From NCBI RefSeq assembly GCF_040712315.1, contig NC_134014.1, positions 37,189,634 through 37,253,633 of the forward strand: a DNA stretch of 64,000 nt, in the 5' to 3' direction. The DNA is from Castanea sativa. Taxonomy: Eukaryota > Streptophyta > Magnoliopsida > Fagales > Fagaceae. The translations under genes were made by a program, and so were the position numbers. Of this stretch, positions 35,534 to 47,299 are shown one piece after another. Numbering within the stretch: position 1 is the stretch's first letter; every line of letters begins with the position of its first letter. Under the pieces are notes generated by a model. The model was not told the DNA's origin. It saw nothing but the letters and a program-made list of their open reading frames with translations, and made no database searches.

Positions 35534-37036
35534 ATGGAGTGTGAGTTTATGGGGATACTAAAGAGGTCCTATGAAGAAGAAGCCGAGTTGACGAGGAGCA
35601 CGAAGAAAGTTAAGGGAAGCACTGGTAAGCCACCAGGATCGTCTCATGGGGATGGGTCTTATAAGGATATGTTAGTCGGAGACATGCCTGGGGCCAATGC
35701 CCAAGCTTTCAATCTCCATGAAGAGGTGTTTGATCTAGTCTCATCTGAAGCGGAGGTTGAGGAGATATCTGATGGTATTGCGTCTGTCAAGCTCTCTAGC
35801 TCTTCTAAACATTTGATTAGGGGAAGATGGGCGCATGCCATTATCATCAAATTGTTCGGTCAAAGCGTGGGGTTTCATTTCTTGCATTCTAAAATTATGG
35901 CTCTCTAGAAGCCTGTAGGGAGGATGGAATGCATCAATTTAGAGATGGGCTTCTATCTAATCCGCTTTGGTCTTATGGAAGATCTGGACAAGGTTATGAA
36001 GGAAGGGCCTTGGTTTATTGGAGACCAATTCCTCTCCATTCGCCCATGGACTTCAAATTTCATTCCCGTTGAAGCTACCTACAAGTCTGTGGCATTATAG
36101 GCACGCCTCCCGCAACTTCCGATTGAATATTATGAGCCAAGTGTACTGAGGGAGATTGGGCAAGCCATTGGCCCTATGCTAAGAATAGATGCCCAAATAG
36201 CTACGGAGTCGCGTGGCTGCTATGCAAGGATATGTGTTCAGGTGAATCTTGACAACCCTCTCATTCAAACCATTTTAATAGGAAGCTTGGTTTAGGTTGT
36301 GGTGTATGAAGGTATTAATACCTTGTGCTTCTCATGTGGTAGAGTTGGTCATCGAAGAGAGGCGTGTCCTTACACTATCCAAGCTCCTACCTCTGAAATT
36401 CAAATGGAAGATGATGATTGTCAAACTCCTGCCCAAACATGATCTAATTCCCCAAAGTCTAACTCTTGTGGTGCTGATTATGGGCCTTGGACTCTTGTAA
36501 CCAGGAAGAAAACTAGAAGGAAACGTAGCCGGGCTTCTTCAACGAGCCCAACTAAATCCAAAATCCAATACCCGGGAAAGCAAGGATTGGATGGGTTTGC
36601 TAGAATTCATGCTGAAAGTATTAAATGGCCAACCTGGACTGGCGCCAATGGGCCACAGGAAAGTAAAAGAAAGTCAAGCTCAAGTCCTGCAAACCAATTC
36701 GCTAGTGACACGACGACTGTTTCGTCTCTGAGCCAGGGGGTAGGTGCGTTTAGTCATGGGGTAGGTGCTTTGGGAGATGTCCCAAGTCCTATCTCCAACT
36801 CTCCCAAGACTGACCAAGATTTTCAAATATTTGCAAGTCCTAGCTTGGAAGAAAAGTCTTCTAAGTCTCAAGTTCTTACCCAGAATTTACTCTTTAGCAA
36901 TAATGGAGGAGGGAAAAAAGGCTGTAAAGTAAAAGGGAAAGGGAAAGTCGGCGCTGGACCAAGAAGCTCAAGAGTGGGGGATGTTTTACAAGGGCAAAGT
37001 GATCACGCTGTCAAAGCCAACTATAGAAGGGATTAA
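35534..37036 (+). pseudogene. LINE ORF1
   Basis: The N-terminal region starts at 35534 (MECEFMGILKRSYEEEAELT). DUF4283 continues at about 35910-36280 (KEGPWFIGDQFLSIRPW) after a stop at 35906. The zinc knuckle CFSCGRVGHRREAC lies at about 36322-36363. A basic Ser/Pro-rich tail runs to 37036. Four or more in-frame stops interrupt it. It binds RNA in intact relatives. Confidence 0.82.
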
Positions 37037-37576
37037 AGCTCAATCGACTCACATTATAGGTTGGTTCGAGACAGAACAGATGGAAGCGTGGGCCAACATC
37101 TTCCCCCTCACCCTAGAGAGCAGGGTACGGGGCTCTCTCCTACTTTCAGATCCTGCTTGGGGGCAGCGAAAAAATCCATGGTGGGTATTTCTAACAGATT
37201 TTCCATCGAGAGAGGAGAGAGAGATCTTCGGATGGAGAGGGATGCCATCAGCATTAAAGGAGCCAGTTTTAGCAGACTACAACCAATAGGACACACTTTT
37301 GGAGAGAAGAATGTTCCTGGGGGAACCTATTGCCGTTAGCCTACTAGGGAATAGAGAAGGGAGGAAGGTCATTCAGGAGTTCTTTCCCACAGCCCAATTC
37401 AACTTGGTCATCAGCCAGAGGGAGCTACAGATGGGCATTATGAAGCATATGGCTTTATTTTAGCAGGGGGAGGGGTCTACCAAGAGATTCCTGGTGGAAC
37501 TGGGATGAAGTACTCTGGAGTAGATGAGAGCTTTACCTCTGATTGATGAGTGTCCCTTCTCACACCATATTTATCA

Positions 37577-40500
37577 ATGAATATTATATTCTGGAATTGT
37601 AGAGGGGCTTTGAACCCTAGTTTTTATCAATCGGTTGATAACATTATCTGTGCTCATTCCCCTTCAATTTTGGTCATCACTGAAACTAGAGGGAGGGACT
37701 CGAGTGAAGGAAATAACTGATAGGCTCCCTATTGATGGAGCGGCTCATGCAAATACAGTGGGTTATGCTGGGGGTATATGGCTTCTTTGGTTTACTGACG
37801 CAGTCGACATCACCATTCTTTCTTCCATTGAACAAGAGATTCACCCTTCTATTAAGGTAAGCCAATCTTCTCTTTTTTTGGATTATATCTGCTATTTATG
37901 CTAGCCCGAGATTTAGGGAATGTCGTTTGCTCTGGAAAAATCTCTATGAAGTTGCCTATCTCCACAGTCTACTTTGGATTATTTTAGGGGATTTTAATGA
38001 AAGCCTATCGAGTGAGAATAAGTTGGGAAGTCGGCCTATTAATGTGTATAAAGTTCAGAAGTTTAAGGATTTTTTGGATTCTTGTAACATCATTGACCTT
38101 GGGTTTCAAGGACCAAAATTCACTTGGACTATTAAAAGGGAGTTGACCCATCTTATCCAAATTCGGCTTGATAGATGTTTTGCCAATCAGTCCAAGAAGA
38201 CTTGCTACCCTGAAGCCTCTGTCCAACATCTTTCTAGATTCCATTCGGATCACTGCCAAGTCCTTCTTTGTCTTGAGCGTCCTCCTCCAAGTGCAAGAGC
38301 TAGGCCCTTTCGCTTCTAGTCAATATGGTTGTCTCACCCTGCTTTTCTTAAAGTGGTGGAGGATGCTTGGCCTATGATGAATCATCTAAATGAAAATATT
38401 GCTTCTTTTATGTTGGCTGCCTCTTGTTGGAATAAAGAAGTGTTAGGAAACATTTTTCACAAAAAAACCAGGCTTGAAGCTAGGCTTAGAGGTATCCAAC
38501 AAGCTGTGGGGATTCATCCTATTGCTTATATGGTAAATCTTGAAGGTTAGATTAGAGAGGAATATTTGGAGGTCCTTAATTATGAAGCTGATTTCTGGGC
38601 AACTAAATCCAGATATAACTGGTTGATTCAAGGTGAGAGGAGGAAAAGGTTGCAGAGGTAATCCGAAAGGGTTATTCTGATCTGTTTTGTTCTGATAAAT
38701 TAAGTGTTCCTAGATCTGTTTGGATCATCCCTAGCTGGAATGCCCAGTTCTTGGAAAACGCTAGATGTAGTATGGTTGAAGGTATCTCTTCTTTAGATGT
38801 TAAATCTACTCTCTGGTCAATGAAGCCTTTTAAAGCCCCTCGGGTCGGATAGACTTCATGCGAGTTTTTAGTAGAAGTTTTGGCCAATGGTGGGGGAGGC
38901 AATTTGTAAAGTTGTTTTTAAGGCTTTCTAATCTGGTACAATTCTACCTTACTTGAATCAAACCCTACTTGTCATGATTCCAAAATGCCAAGGCCCTGGA
39001 TGTATTGGTAATTATCGGCCTATCAGCCTTTGTAATACCATTTACAAGCTAATTACTAAGCTTATTGTACTTAAGATTAGACCTTTTCTAGACCAGGTTA
39101 TTTCTCCGGTTTTGTCAGTTTTTGTCCCGGGTCGAAGGGGTTTGGATAACATGAGTATAGCTCAAGAGCTTATTCATAATTTCAGTTTGAAGCGTGGTAA
39201 AGAGGGGTACATGGCTATCAAGATAGACATTGAGAAAGCGTATGACAAGTTGAAGTGGAATTTTGTCAGAGACATGCTCCTCCTGTTTAAAGTCCGAGAT
39301 TCTCTCATCAAATTAATCACGAGTTGTGTTTCTTCACCGTCTGTCTCGATTCTGCTCAATGGTGGTTAGCTTGACCCTTTCCTTCCTTCTCGTGGCATAA
39401 GACGGGGAGATCTCCTCTCCCCATATCTTTTCATCATGTGCATGAAAATGCTAAGCTTTTTTATTGAAGATAAATGCTCCTCTCATCTTTGGAACCCCCT
39501 CAAAGTTTCAAGGCATGGTCTAGCATTCTCGCACTTGATGTTTGCCGATGATCTTGTACTATTCGATAAAACTGATTTAAAGAATAGTTCTAGCATTAAG
39601 GATGTTTTGGATTCTTTTTGTGAGATTTCTGGGCCGAAGGTTAGTCTCTCTAAATCAAGTGTATTTCTCCCCCAACGTCTCTCCCCACTCTATGGAAGAG
39701 CTTTGTGAGGTGCTCAGGTTTCGATCCACTCCTATCAAGCATCCAGGCTCCTCATCACAAGACATTGATTTTATAATCAAGAGAGTCCAAGGCAAGCTCA
39801 GGCTGGAAAGCCAATCTCCTCTCAATGGCTGGTAGGGTTGTTCTTGCTCAAGTAGTTACTACAGCTATCCCGGTCTATGTGATGCAAGGATTGTTTTTGC
39901 CTGCTAGGATTCATAACAAGCTTGACAAGTTGACTAGAGATTTTATTTGGGGATCTTCAGTTGAGAAAAGGAAGCTCCACCTTGTTAGTTGGGAGAAAGT
40001 GGTAAGGCCAAATGGTTGTGGTGGATTGGGCATTCGTGCGGCTAAACAAAAAAACATCTCCCTTACAGCTAAGCTTTGTTGGAGATTTAAGAATAGCAAG
40101 GGAGAGCTTTAGGCTGAAACTTTGAAAAGGAAGTATGTTAGAAGAGGTAGAAATGAGAGGAAAAACCACTCTCGAACTTGGGCTGCTATCAAGAAGATGG
40201 AATCTCTTATTCTGAATGGATCTCACTAGTTGATAGGTAGCAATAGTTCTTTGTCCTTTTGGTATGATAAGTGGCATAAATTGGGACCACTTTGGAATAT
40301 TATTCAGGGGCCTTTGCCTTTGGTCGAGGAAGAGCTCACTGTTAGCTAGGTTGTTGTTAATGGGAAGTGGAATCTCTCTGATTTATCCTTCCTTTTTCAT
40401 CCCAACTTGTTGGGTTTTTTGTAAGCCACCCCTCTTAGATTTCTCTCTACTAGGGAGGATGTGTTATCTTGGGAGGGGAATCCCAAAGGGAAACTTGATA

Positions 40501-41570
40501 TTAGGAATGCCTATAGATTAGCTTTGGAGAATGATAAACAATTGCCTTTGTTTGAGGGTAGGTGGATTTGGAAGCTGAATGCTCTACCTAGAATCAAAGT
40601 GTTTCCTTGGAAGTGTGCTCACTCTAGCCTTCCAGTAAAAGGTATGCTCTTCTCTCGGGGTATCTCTGAAAACCCATGGTGTGATTTATGTCATTGTGAA
40701 GAGGAATCAATTCTACACTCCCTTAGGGACTGTCTTGTGGTGAGGAATTTCTGGATTCAAGCTGGGGCATTATTGACCCAACTTGATTTCTTCTCCAAAA
40801 GCTGTGCTGAGTGGTTACACACTAATTCTTGCAGCACTGCTACTGGACCGAATAGTTTAGTTGCTTGGGATTCCTTTTTCTTGTTGGGTATTTAGAGCAT
40901 TTGGCTTCAGAGAAATCGAGTTTGTTTCCAAAATGAAAGTATCAATCCAAACCTTCTTAACTTTGTGGAACAAAAAGCGATTGAATTTGCATTTTGAGTT
41001 TCAAACCGTTGCAATCCTCGGGCTTCTTTCTCAGTCTTGGTGAGGTGGGAGCCTCCTCCCTTTAATTGGTATAAGCTTAATATTGACAGCTCAACATTAG
41101 GTTGCCCAGGGCCGGCGGGAGTTTGGGGACTTATCAGGAATCACCATGGTGCTTGGGTTAAAGGGTTCATTAGATCCATTGGCTGAGCCAATAGTATGGA
41201 GGCGGAACTTTGGGCAGTCAGGGATGGTTTAGCTCTGTGCGGGGACCTTGGGCTGCTTGCTATTGAATTAGATGTTGATTCTAAAGCTGTTGTTTATTTA
41301 CTTTCTAACAATGATAGCTCTTCTGCTGAATTTGCCCTTATTCTTGATGATTGCGGACAATTCATGACATTAATCCCATCATTGAAGATCGGTCATTGCT
41401 TTAGAGAAGCGAATGTTTGCGCTGATGGGCTAGCCAAGTGAGGTTCTAGAGGTGGGCAGGATTTTGTTCTTCTGGAAACTCCGCTTGTGGAGATTGTCCA
41501 GCTTTTGTTTAGAGACTTTTCGGGGTCAGTTTGTAATAGATTTTTTTCAGACCCAGCTACTCTGATAGCT
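37577..41570 (+). pseudogene. LINE ORF2 (endonuclease, RT, RNase H)
   Basis: It starts MNIIFWNCRGALNPSF at 37577, the standard plant ORF2 opening, and includes ITETRGR. A frameshift follows near 37710. Endonuclease motifs GDFNE, FQGPKFTW, RLDRC and HSDHC lie at 37990-38255. RT spans 38950-39710 (NYRPISLCN, IDIEKAYDKL, SHLMFADDLVLF). Its catalytic box reads FADD, normal for this clade. The zf-RVT region (WKLNALPRIKVF ... CDLCHCEEES) is at 40560-40710. An RNase H-like domain (LNIDSSTLG ... MEAELWAVRDGL ... DSKAVV) is at 41080-41440. Multiple stops and shifts interrupt it. Confidence 0.88.
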
Positions 41571-41867
41571 GGGTAGTTGGTGTTTATGTTATTCCCTGTT
41601 AACCAAAAAAAGAATAATCCAAAAAGTACTGTGGACTATAATTAATATCACGTGGAGAGAAAGATAGATACAACCCATTATAAATAGAGGCTATAGAAAG
41701 AGAGAGGATTTTTTTTTTTGGCTGACTTACAAACTCATAATTAATTTTCTTAAAAAAAAAGGGGCATCCACCACGCTAGGATGTGGGCCTAGGAAATAAT
41801 AATTTTGGGATCTGATAAATGCCACCCACAATAACGTAAAACTAGTGACAACTTTTGGTCTAACAAC

Positions 41868-42501
41868 TAGGGGTGTCCACGGGTCGGTCCGGATCGGGTT
41901 TGTGCCCAACCCAAGACTGACCCGATAGAATCGGGTTGAACAAATACTGACCCGCCGTCGACCGGCGAGGGAGTCGAATCGGTGCGGTCGGTTTTGCACC
42001 GGAAGCACGGTCGGTTCGGTCAGAACCGTCCATGGTGAAAAATCCTGCCATAATTGTTGATTTCAGGCGAAAAAACGTCAAATTCGGTGGAGACTCACCA
42101 GATCTGGTGAGATCTCACTAGATTTGGACAAAATATCACTCGATCTACTAGATAAGTCACTAAAATATGAAAATCTGGTGCCAAAATCTGAAAATTTGAA
42201 GTCGGGATCTGGAAATTTGAGGCCAAAATCTGGAAAATACCGTCGGAATCTGGAAAAAGTCACCGGAATCTGGAAATAATTGCCGGAATCTGGAATTTTT
42301 TTATAGAAAGACCTAGTACATCGGTCGGATCGGGTTTTTTCGGGTTCTGGAGACGAAAACCGAGACCGATCCGCCGCCGTCGGTTTTTGGAACAAAAGAC
42401 CCGCCGCCGACCGGTGACTTGATCTGGTCGGACGGTTTTCGAGTCGGATCCGGTCGGATCCTTCGGGTGGGTTGGATCTCCGGATTGGATGGACAGCCCT
42501 A
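41868..42501. mobile_element. Non-autonomous hAT, 'TAGGGGTGTCCACGGG' family, copy 1
   Basis: 634 bp with an 8-bp duplication CTAACAAC (41860-41867, 42502-42509). Ends are TAGGGGTGTCCA and the inverse of TAGGGCTGTCCA. The interior is full of GATCTGG/TCGGGTCGG-type motifs. Sister copy at 45744-46353. Confidence 0.87.
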
Positions 42502-42835
42502 CTAACAACAATAATTATGGAAAAGTGTTAGTATTACAATTTTTTCCAACACATGATAATTTATACATGTGATAAGTTGTGAGTAGTGGAGTAGTAAATT
42601 AAGAGTGATGGATCCATATGGATCCACAACTCTACTACTCACAATTAATTCATTATATGAATAAGTTGTGGCAGAGTTGTAAGTAGTGGAGTAAAAGTAA
42701 CGGGTCTACCACCACACATAACTCGTCATGTGAATAAGTTGTGACAAAGTTGTAGTACAAGTTGCGATCTTAACATTACTCATAACTAATTGCTAACTTA
42801 TGGAATGCACAAAATAGTTGAACAATTTTTTTAGG

Positions 42836-44298
42836 CATAAATGCACTTTTAGTCCCTACATTTTGACCTGATTTTTATTTTGGTCCCTACATTTTATTTT
42901 TACCACTTTTAGTCCTTAAACCAATTAACGCGTGATGTTTAAGTCCTTACCGTCACCCAACTAACAGAAAATACTGACGTGGCTAACTGTACAGTAAAAT
43001 AATAATTAAAAAAAATCTATTTTGCCATTAAAAAATTGTCACGTCAGCATCTAAATTAATTTTAATTAAAAACAAAAAAGTAAAAACAAAATTATTCCGT
43101 ATGCATCAAAATCAAAACTTACTAACAAACCCAAATTTTTTCAAAACTCACTAACAAATCCATCGCAACTAAAACTAACCCAGCTACCAAAACGACAAAC
43201 ACTAAAACCCAATAACCAAAACTAATAGCAAAAGAGAAAGAGAAAGAGAGAAGAAGAAGAAGACAGACCAAGCAAGGGTCAAAGTGAAAGAATTCAGAAG
43301 GGTAAGGCTTCTTCTGACTCAGGCTCTCCCAGGCTTCTCTTAATTGGGCTATTCTAGTCGAAGATACATCGATCCTGATGTAGTGACCAATTTGGGCATT
43401 GTTGTCAAGGCCAAATCCTCCTCCTCCATAGCAATACAAGTCACACAGTCGCATATAGGTGCGCGAATATCTTTATCAGGGCCATTTTTGCGAACTCGTA
43501 CAACTTTTGGGTGGGTTCAGATGGGGTTTTGATCAGTAAAAGGAGATCGGGTGGGTTCCGATGGAGTTTTGATTGATGTGGGTTCTATGGAGATCGGAGT
43601 TTTTATCGGTGTATATGGAGATTGGGTTTTGATTGCGTGGGTTTCGTTCCGATGGGGTTTTGATAGCATGGGTTCTGTGGAGATCGGGGTTTTGATCGGC
43701 GTATATGGAGATCGGGTTTTGATTGCGTGGGTTTCGTTCCGATGGGGTTTTGATCGCGTGGGTTCTGTGGAGATCGAAGTTTGATCGCGTGGGTATCGAA
43801 ATAATGGGTTTGCTGGGGTGATTATTGATTTGTGTGATTTGTTCAAGCGCTTTGACGGTGTTGATGAAGAGGGAGAGTTCGACGCGCCCCGCCACTGGGG
43901 TTGCTGGCTTTTCGTTTCTGTGCTGGGTTTGACTGGGTTTGATCGGATTTGGGTTTAGAGAAAGAGATGATGGGTGCTGGGTTCAACTGGGTTTATTGGG
44001 ATCTGGGCTTTCTCATCGGTGATCGTTGGTGGGTTTGATTGGGTTTGATCAGATGATTGGTGTGAGTTTGTTGTTGTTGGTTTGGGTGCGGTTTCATGTG
44101 AGTTTTCTTGTGTTTGCTCTTGTTCATGCTCTTTGATCTGGTGATATTCCTGTAGGTCATGTTCTTTGATTCTGGGTTTGATGTTGTTGCTAGGTTTGAT
44201 GTTCATGTTCTTTGATGTTCAATTCATGTAATTTTTTGTTTTTAATTTTTTTATTTAATTAAAATTAATTTAGATGCTGACGTGGCAATTTTTACATT
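42836..44298. repeat. Inverted-repeat block with 90-bp tandem core
   Basis: It begins ATGCACTTTTAGTCCCTACA, a phrase common at ends of plant DNA repeats. GTCACGTCAGCATCTAAATT at about 43039 pairs with its inverse ending GATGCTGACGTGGCAATTTT near 44294. Between them a 90-bp unit starting GGTTCTATGG/GGTTCTGTGG repeats at 43581, 43671 and 43761 (the last is partial). Long open frames in the core follow the tandem repeat and look non-functional. Probably a DNA transposon derivative. Confidence 0.55.
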
Positions 44299-44438
44299 GC
44301 TTAAAGTTATTAGCCTCATCACACGCGCTTCACATGTGTGATGAGTTTTTTTTTAGTGGTCCTATTTTGTAGCAAAAAAAGTGTTTTTATTTTATATATA
44401 TAATTTTTATTTTGAAAATTTAATTTATAAGTAGATAA

Positions 44439-45126
44439 TGTGGGGAGTAAAAGGGCCCAAGTGGGCATATGGGCCTTTGGGCTGTAACATGGAGGGCCGA
44501 CCTGCTCCAGGATCAAACTCTATGAGTCGGCCCGTGCCGAGTCGAGGATACGGCGAGGAGAGTTTCACCTCGGACAGATCCAAGAGAACTCAAAATTTCA
44601 TTATGAAGGTCAAAGTACAACTCTGGAGAGACCAGTGGTTAAAAGGGGACATCCTGAATCTTCTAGATGCACCAGTATTAAAGAAAATATCAAGAATAAA
44701 GGCTGCCACCTCCGCATTAAAGGCTCTGCACCTACCTTCCTGGCCGCATTAATGAGGAGGTGACCCCTGAACAGTGAGGTGGAAACTTCTAATCACTGTT
44801 CAAAAAGTATCAGGGAAGGCAGTATAAAAGAGGGGTAAAGGCCAAAGAAAAAGGGGGATCGGAAAACTAAGAAAGAAATTAAGAACTTGTAATTTTGAAG
44901 GAAGAAAGAGAAATAATAAAGAAATAGTTCTCGGCTTGAGTCCGAGGAGACCCATTTGTCATTATCGTTCTTTATTTACTTGCGTTTGCTTATAAAAGCC
45001 TGTTATCAAGATCCCAACATTTCTAACATAGGTTTAAATCCCACACTCTACAAATCTTATTGTTTAAGGCTCATTGGGCCTGAGCCCGCGATCGTCTTTG
45101 GGTTCAGGTGCAATTGTGCACTTACA
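44439..45126 (+). repeat. Tat 5' LTR
   Basis: 688 bp, TGTGGGGAG ... GTGCACTTACA. It contains a TATA box TATAAAAG at 44823-44830, the likely promoter. A close copy of the 3' LTR with small indels and substitutions. Confidence 0.92.
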
Positions 45127-45146
45127 ATTGGCGCTGTCTGTGGGAA
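45127..45146 (+). promoter_or_regulatory. Primer-binding site
   Basis: ATTGGCGCTGTCTGTGGGAA lies directly after the LTR. It is close to the TTGGCGCCGTCTGTGGG-type sites seen in plant gypsy elements. Confidence 0.75.
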
Positions 45147-45173
45147 ATCTAGTCTAGAAGAGGTAGGGATACT

Positions 45174-47130
45174 ATGGCAGGCTTAGGTGCTCATCATGCA
45201 GAGTCACAGGGATCACAGCCGGAAGATCATTTCGAACGTCTTGAACATCGAAGGGACCGTGAGGGAAGTGTCCATACAGAATACCCAGGCGCTAGCCATA
45301 TTCATGAGGGGGGTAGCACCACCCACGATGAGGGTTCTAAATCCATGCAGAAGGAAATCAATCGTTTGAAGAGAAGGTTACGCCGTGCTAAGCGTAGGTT
45401 TTCACCGTCCTCATCTAATTCTTCCTCAGAGGAGGATAGGGGAGGTGGCTACAGCTCACGGTCGCGCTCTCCCACCAGTGCAACATCCTCCGGTGAGGAG
45501 GACGACCAGCCAACTCGCAGACGTAAGAAGCCTCATTCTAGGGGCTTAGGCAACGATGCTATGAGTAGGGCGTTGCACCAGCTCTCCAAATCTCCATTTA
45601 CACGGAGGATTGAGAAAGGAAGGCTTCCCAGAAGGTTTACCCAGCCCACTTTCACCATTTATAATGGCCGGACTGATCCGGTGGAGCATGTGAGTCACTT
45701 TAACCAGAGGATGGTGGTGCACTCTCACAACGAGACCCTGATGTAGGGCTGTCCACGGGTCGGTTCGGGTCGGGTTTATGCCCAACCCGGAACCGACCCG
45801 CCCACCTCGGATTTCTCATTTCCAGACCCGTCGCCGACCGGTGATCAGAGTCGATTCGGGTGGTCGGATTTTCTTCGGGTACAGATCGGTCCTCGGTCGG
45901 TTTCGGGTTGTGAGAAACATGCCGGATTTCGCTAAAAGCCGCCCGATCTCGGCGAGATCTCGAAGAGATCGGGGCCGATCTCGGCGCGGCGGATCTCGAT
46001 GAGATCTCGGTGGATCTCGAAGAGATCAAGCCGATCTCTGCGAGATCTGGCCAGATCTCGTTGTGATCTCGGCATATCTCGAAGATCAAATAAGTTTTGA
46101 TGATTTTTCGGTCAATGTGTTCTTGTTTTCTCGACAAATCGGACAGAAAATCGGCGACATTCCTCACAGATATGGTCAGGTCGGTTAAAATCGGTTTCTC
46201 AGCCTTAAAACCGCCAACCGACCCGCCGTTTTCGGGTTAAGGAGGCTGAGACCCGCCGCCGACCCGTCACCGACGATGGGTCGGCCGGTTGTCGGTCCGG
46301 ATCGGACGGTTTTTGCGGGTGGGTCGGGTCCCGATTTTGCTTGGACACCCCTACCCTGATGTGTAAAGTTTTCCCCTCCAGCCTGGGACCTGTTGCTATG
46401 AGGTGGTTCAACGGCCTTAAGTTGGGGTCTATAAGTTCGTTTAGGGAGCTTACTAGAGCATTCGCTTCGTGGTTCATTACGTGTAGCAGAGTACCTCGGC
46501 CATTGGACTCGCTGTTATCCATGACCATGAGGGAAGGGGAGATGTTGAAAGCATACTCCGACCGTTACTGGGAGATGTTTAATGAAATAGATGGCGACTT
46601 TGATGAGGTGGCGCTTAATACCTTTAAGGTAGGCCTTCCTACTGATCACGACCTGAGAAAGTCTTTGACTAAAAAACCTGTTCGCAGTGTACGTCGCCTC
46701 ATGGACCGTATTGACGAGTATAAGAGAGTGGAGGAAGACCAACAGCAAGGAAAGGGAAAGGAGAAGGTTATCCGCAGGGGAGAGAAGGGATTTCGGGTCG
46801 GATAGATGCCAATGACGCCGAGGAGAGATTACGTCGGACGGTCCGCCTCGGCGGCACCCAGGCCGTGAACAACTGTATTTCGGGAACCGGTACATCGAGC
46901 TGGGAGAAAGTTCGTAAGGAACCCTTCTTTAAATGGCACGATAAGATGGCAGAGACCTGCGAAGAGGAATCGAAACCTCTTTTGCCGATACCACCGGGAT
47001 GTGGGCCATCTGCTAAACGGCTGTCGGACCCTTTGGAACCACTTGGAGCGCTTGTCGGTGAAGGAAAGCTGAAGCGGCACCTGTGCCAACCTAGCGGGCG
47101 GGCGTGGATTCTGGTTCAAATAATCGAATA
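45174..47130 (+). pseudogene. Tat gag, split by a hAT element
   Basis: ATG at 45174 opens a basic, Ser/Arg-rich N-terminus (RLKRRLRRAKRRFSPSSS). It runs to 45743, where the hAT element begins, and resumes after the second target copy with FPSSLGPVAMRWFNGL, the conserved Retrotrans_gag core. It continues to 46805, shifts frame, and shows a knuckle-like CRYHRDVGHLLNGC near 46990-47031. Removing the insert plus one 8-bp target copy would rejoin the frame. Confidence 0.82.
45744..46353. mobile_element. Non-autonomous hAT, 'TAGGGGTGTCCACGGG' family, copy 2
   Basis: 610 bp inserted in gag with the 8-bp duplication CCCTGATG (45736-45743, 46354-46361). Ends are TAGGGCTGTCCACGGG and the inverse of TAGGGGTGTCCAAGC. 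Same family as 41868-42501. It is younger than the retrotransposon it sits in. Confidence 0.9.
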
Positions 47131-47299
47131 ATTCATCTCGGCCGGCTTTTAGGAACAATTAATGTTATTTTTGCTGCACTGCGGGACCGGCTCGGCTCCC
47201 ACTAGGGTGATGGCGGTTTCGATTCTCGGCCGAGGATCCATTGCAGGCCGAAGAGTTGAAGCTCAATTTGCCGTCTTGGGATTTCGAGGAGGATAAAAT

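Larger units (their letters stand above)
35528..41611 (+). mobile_element. Full-length L1-type LINE
   Basis: About 6.1 kb, flanked by the perfect 14-bp duplication GAATAATCCAAAAA (35514-35527 and 41612-41625). The tail is short (TTAACCAAAAAA). It holds ORF1 (DUF4283 plus knuckle) and ORF2 (AP endonuclease, RT, zf-RVT, plant-type RNase H), the usual plant L1 layout. Both frames carry stops and frameshifts, so it is not currently autonomous, yet both ends are intact. Confidence 0.92.

Noticed and set aside
43517..43895. Thr/Pro/Lys-rich minus-strand tandem-repeat protein
   Set aside because: A 30-residue period produced by a 90-bp DNA repeat inside a transposon-like block.
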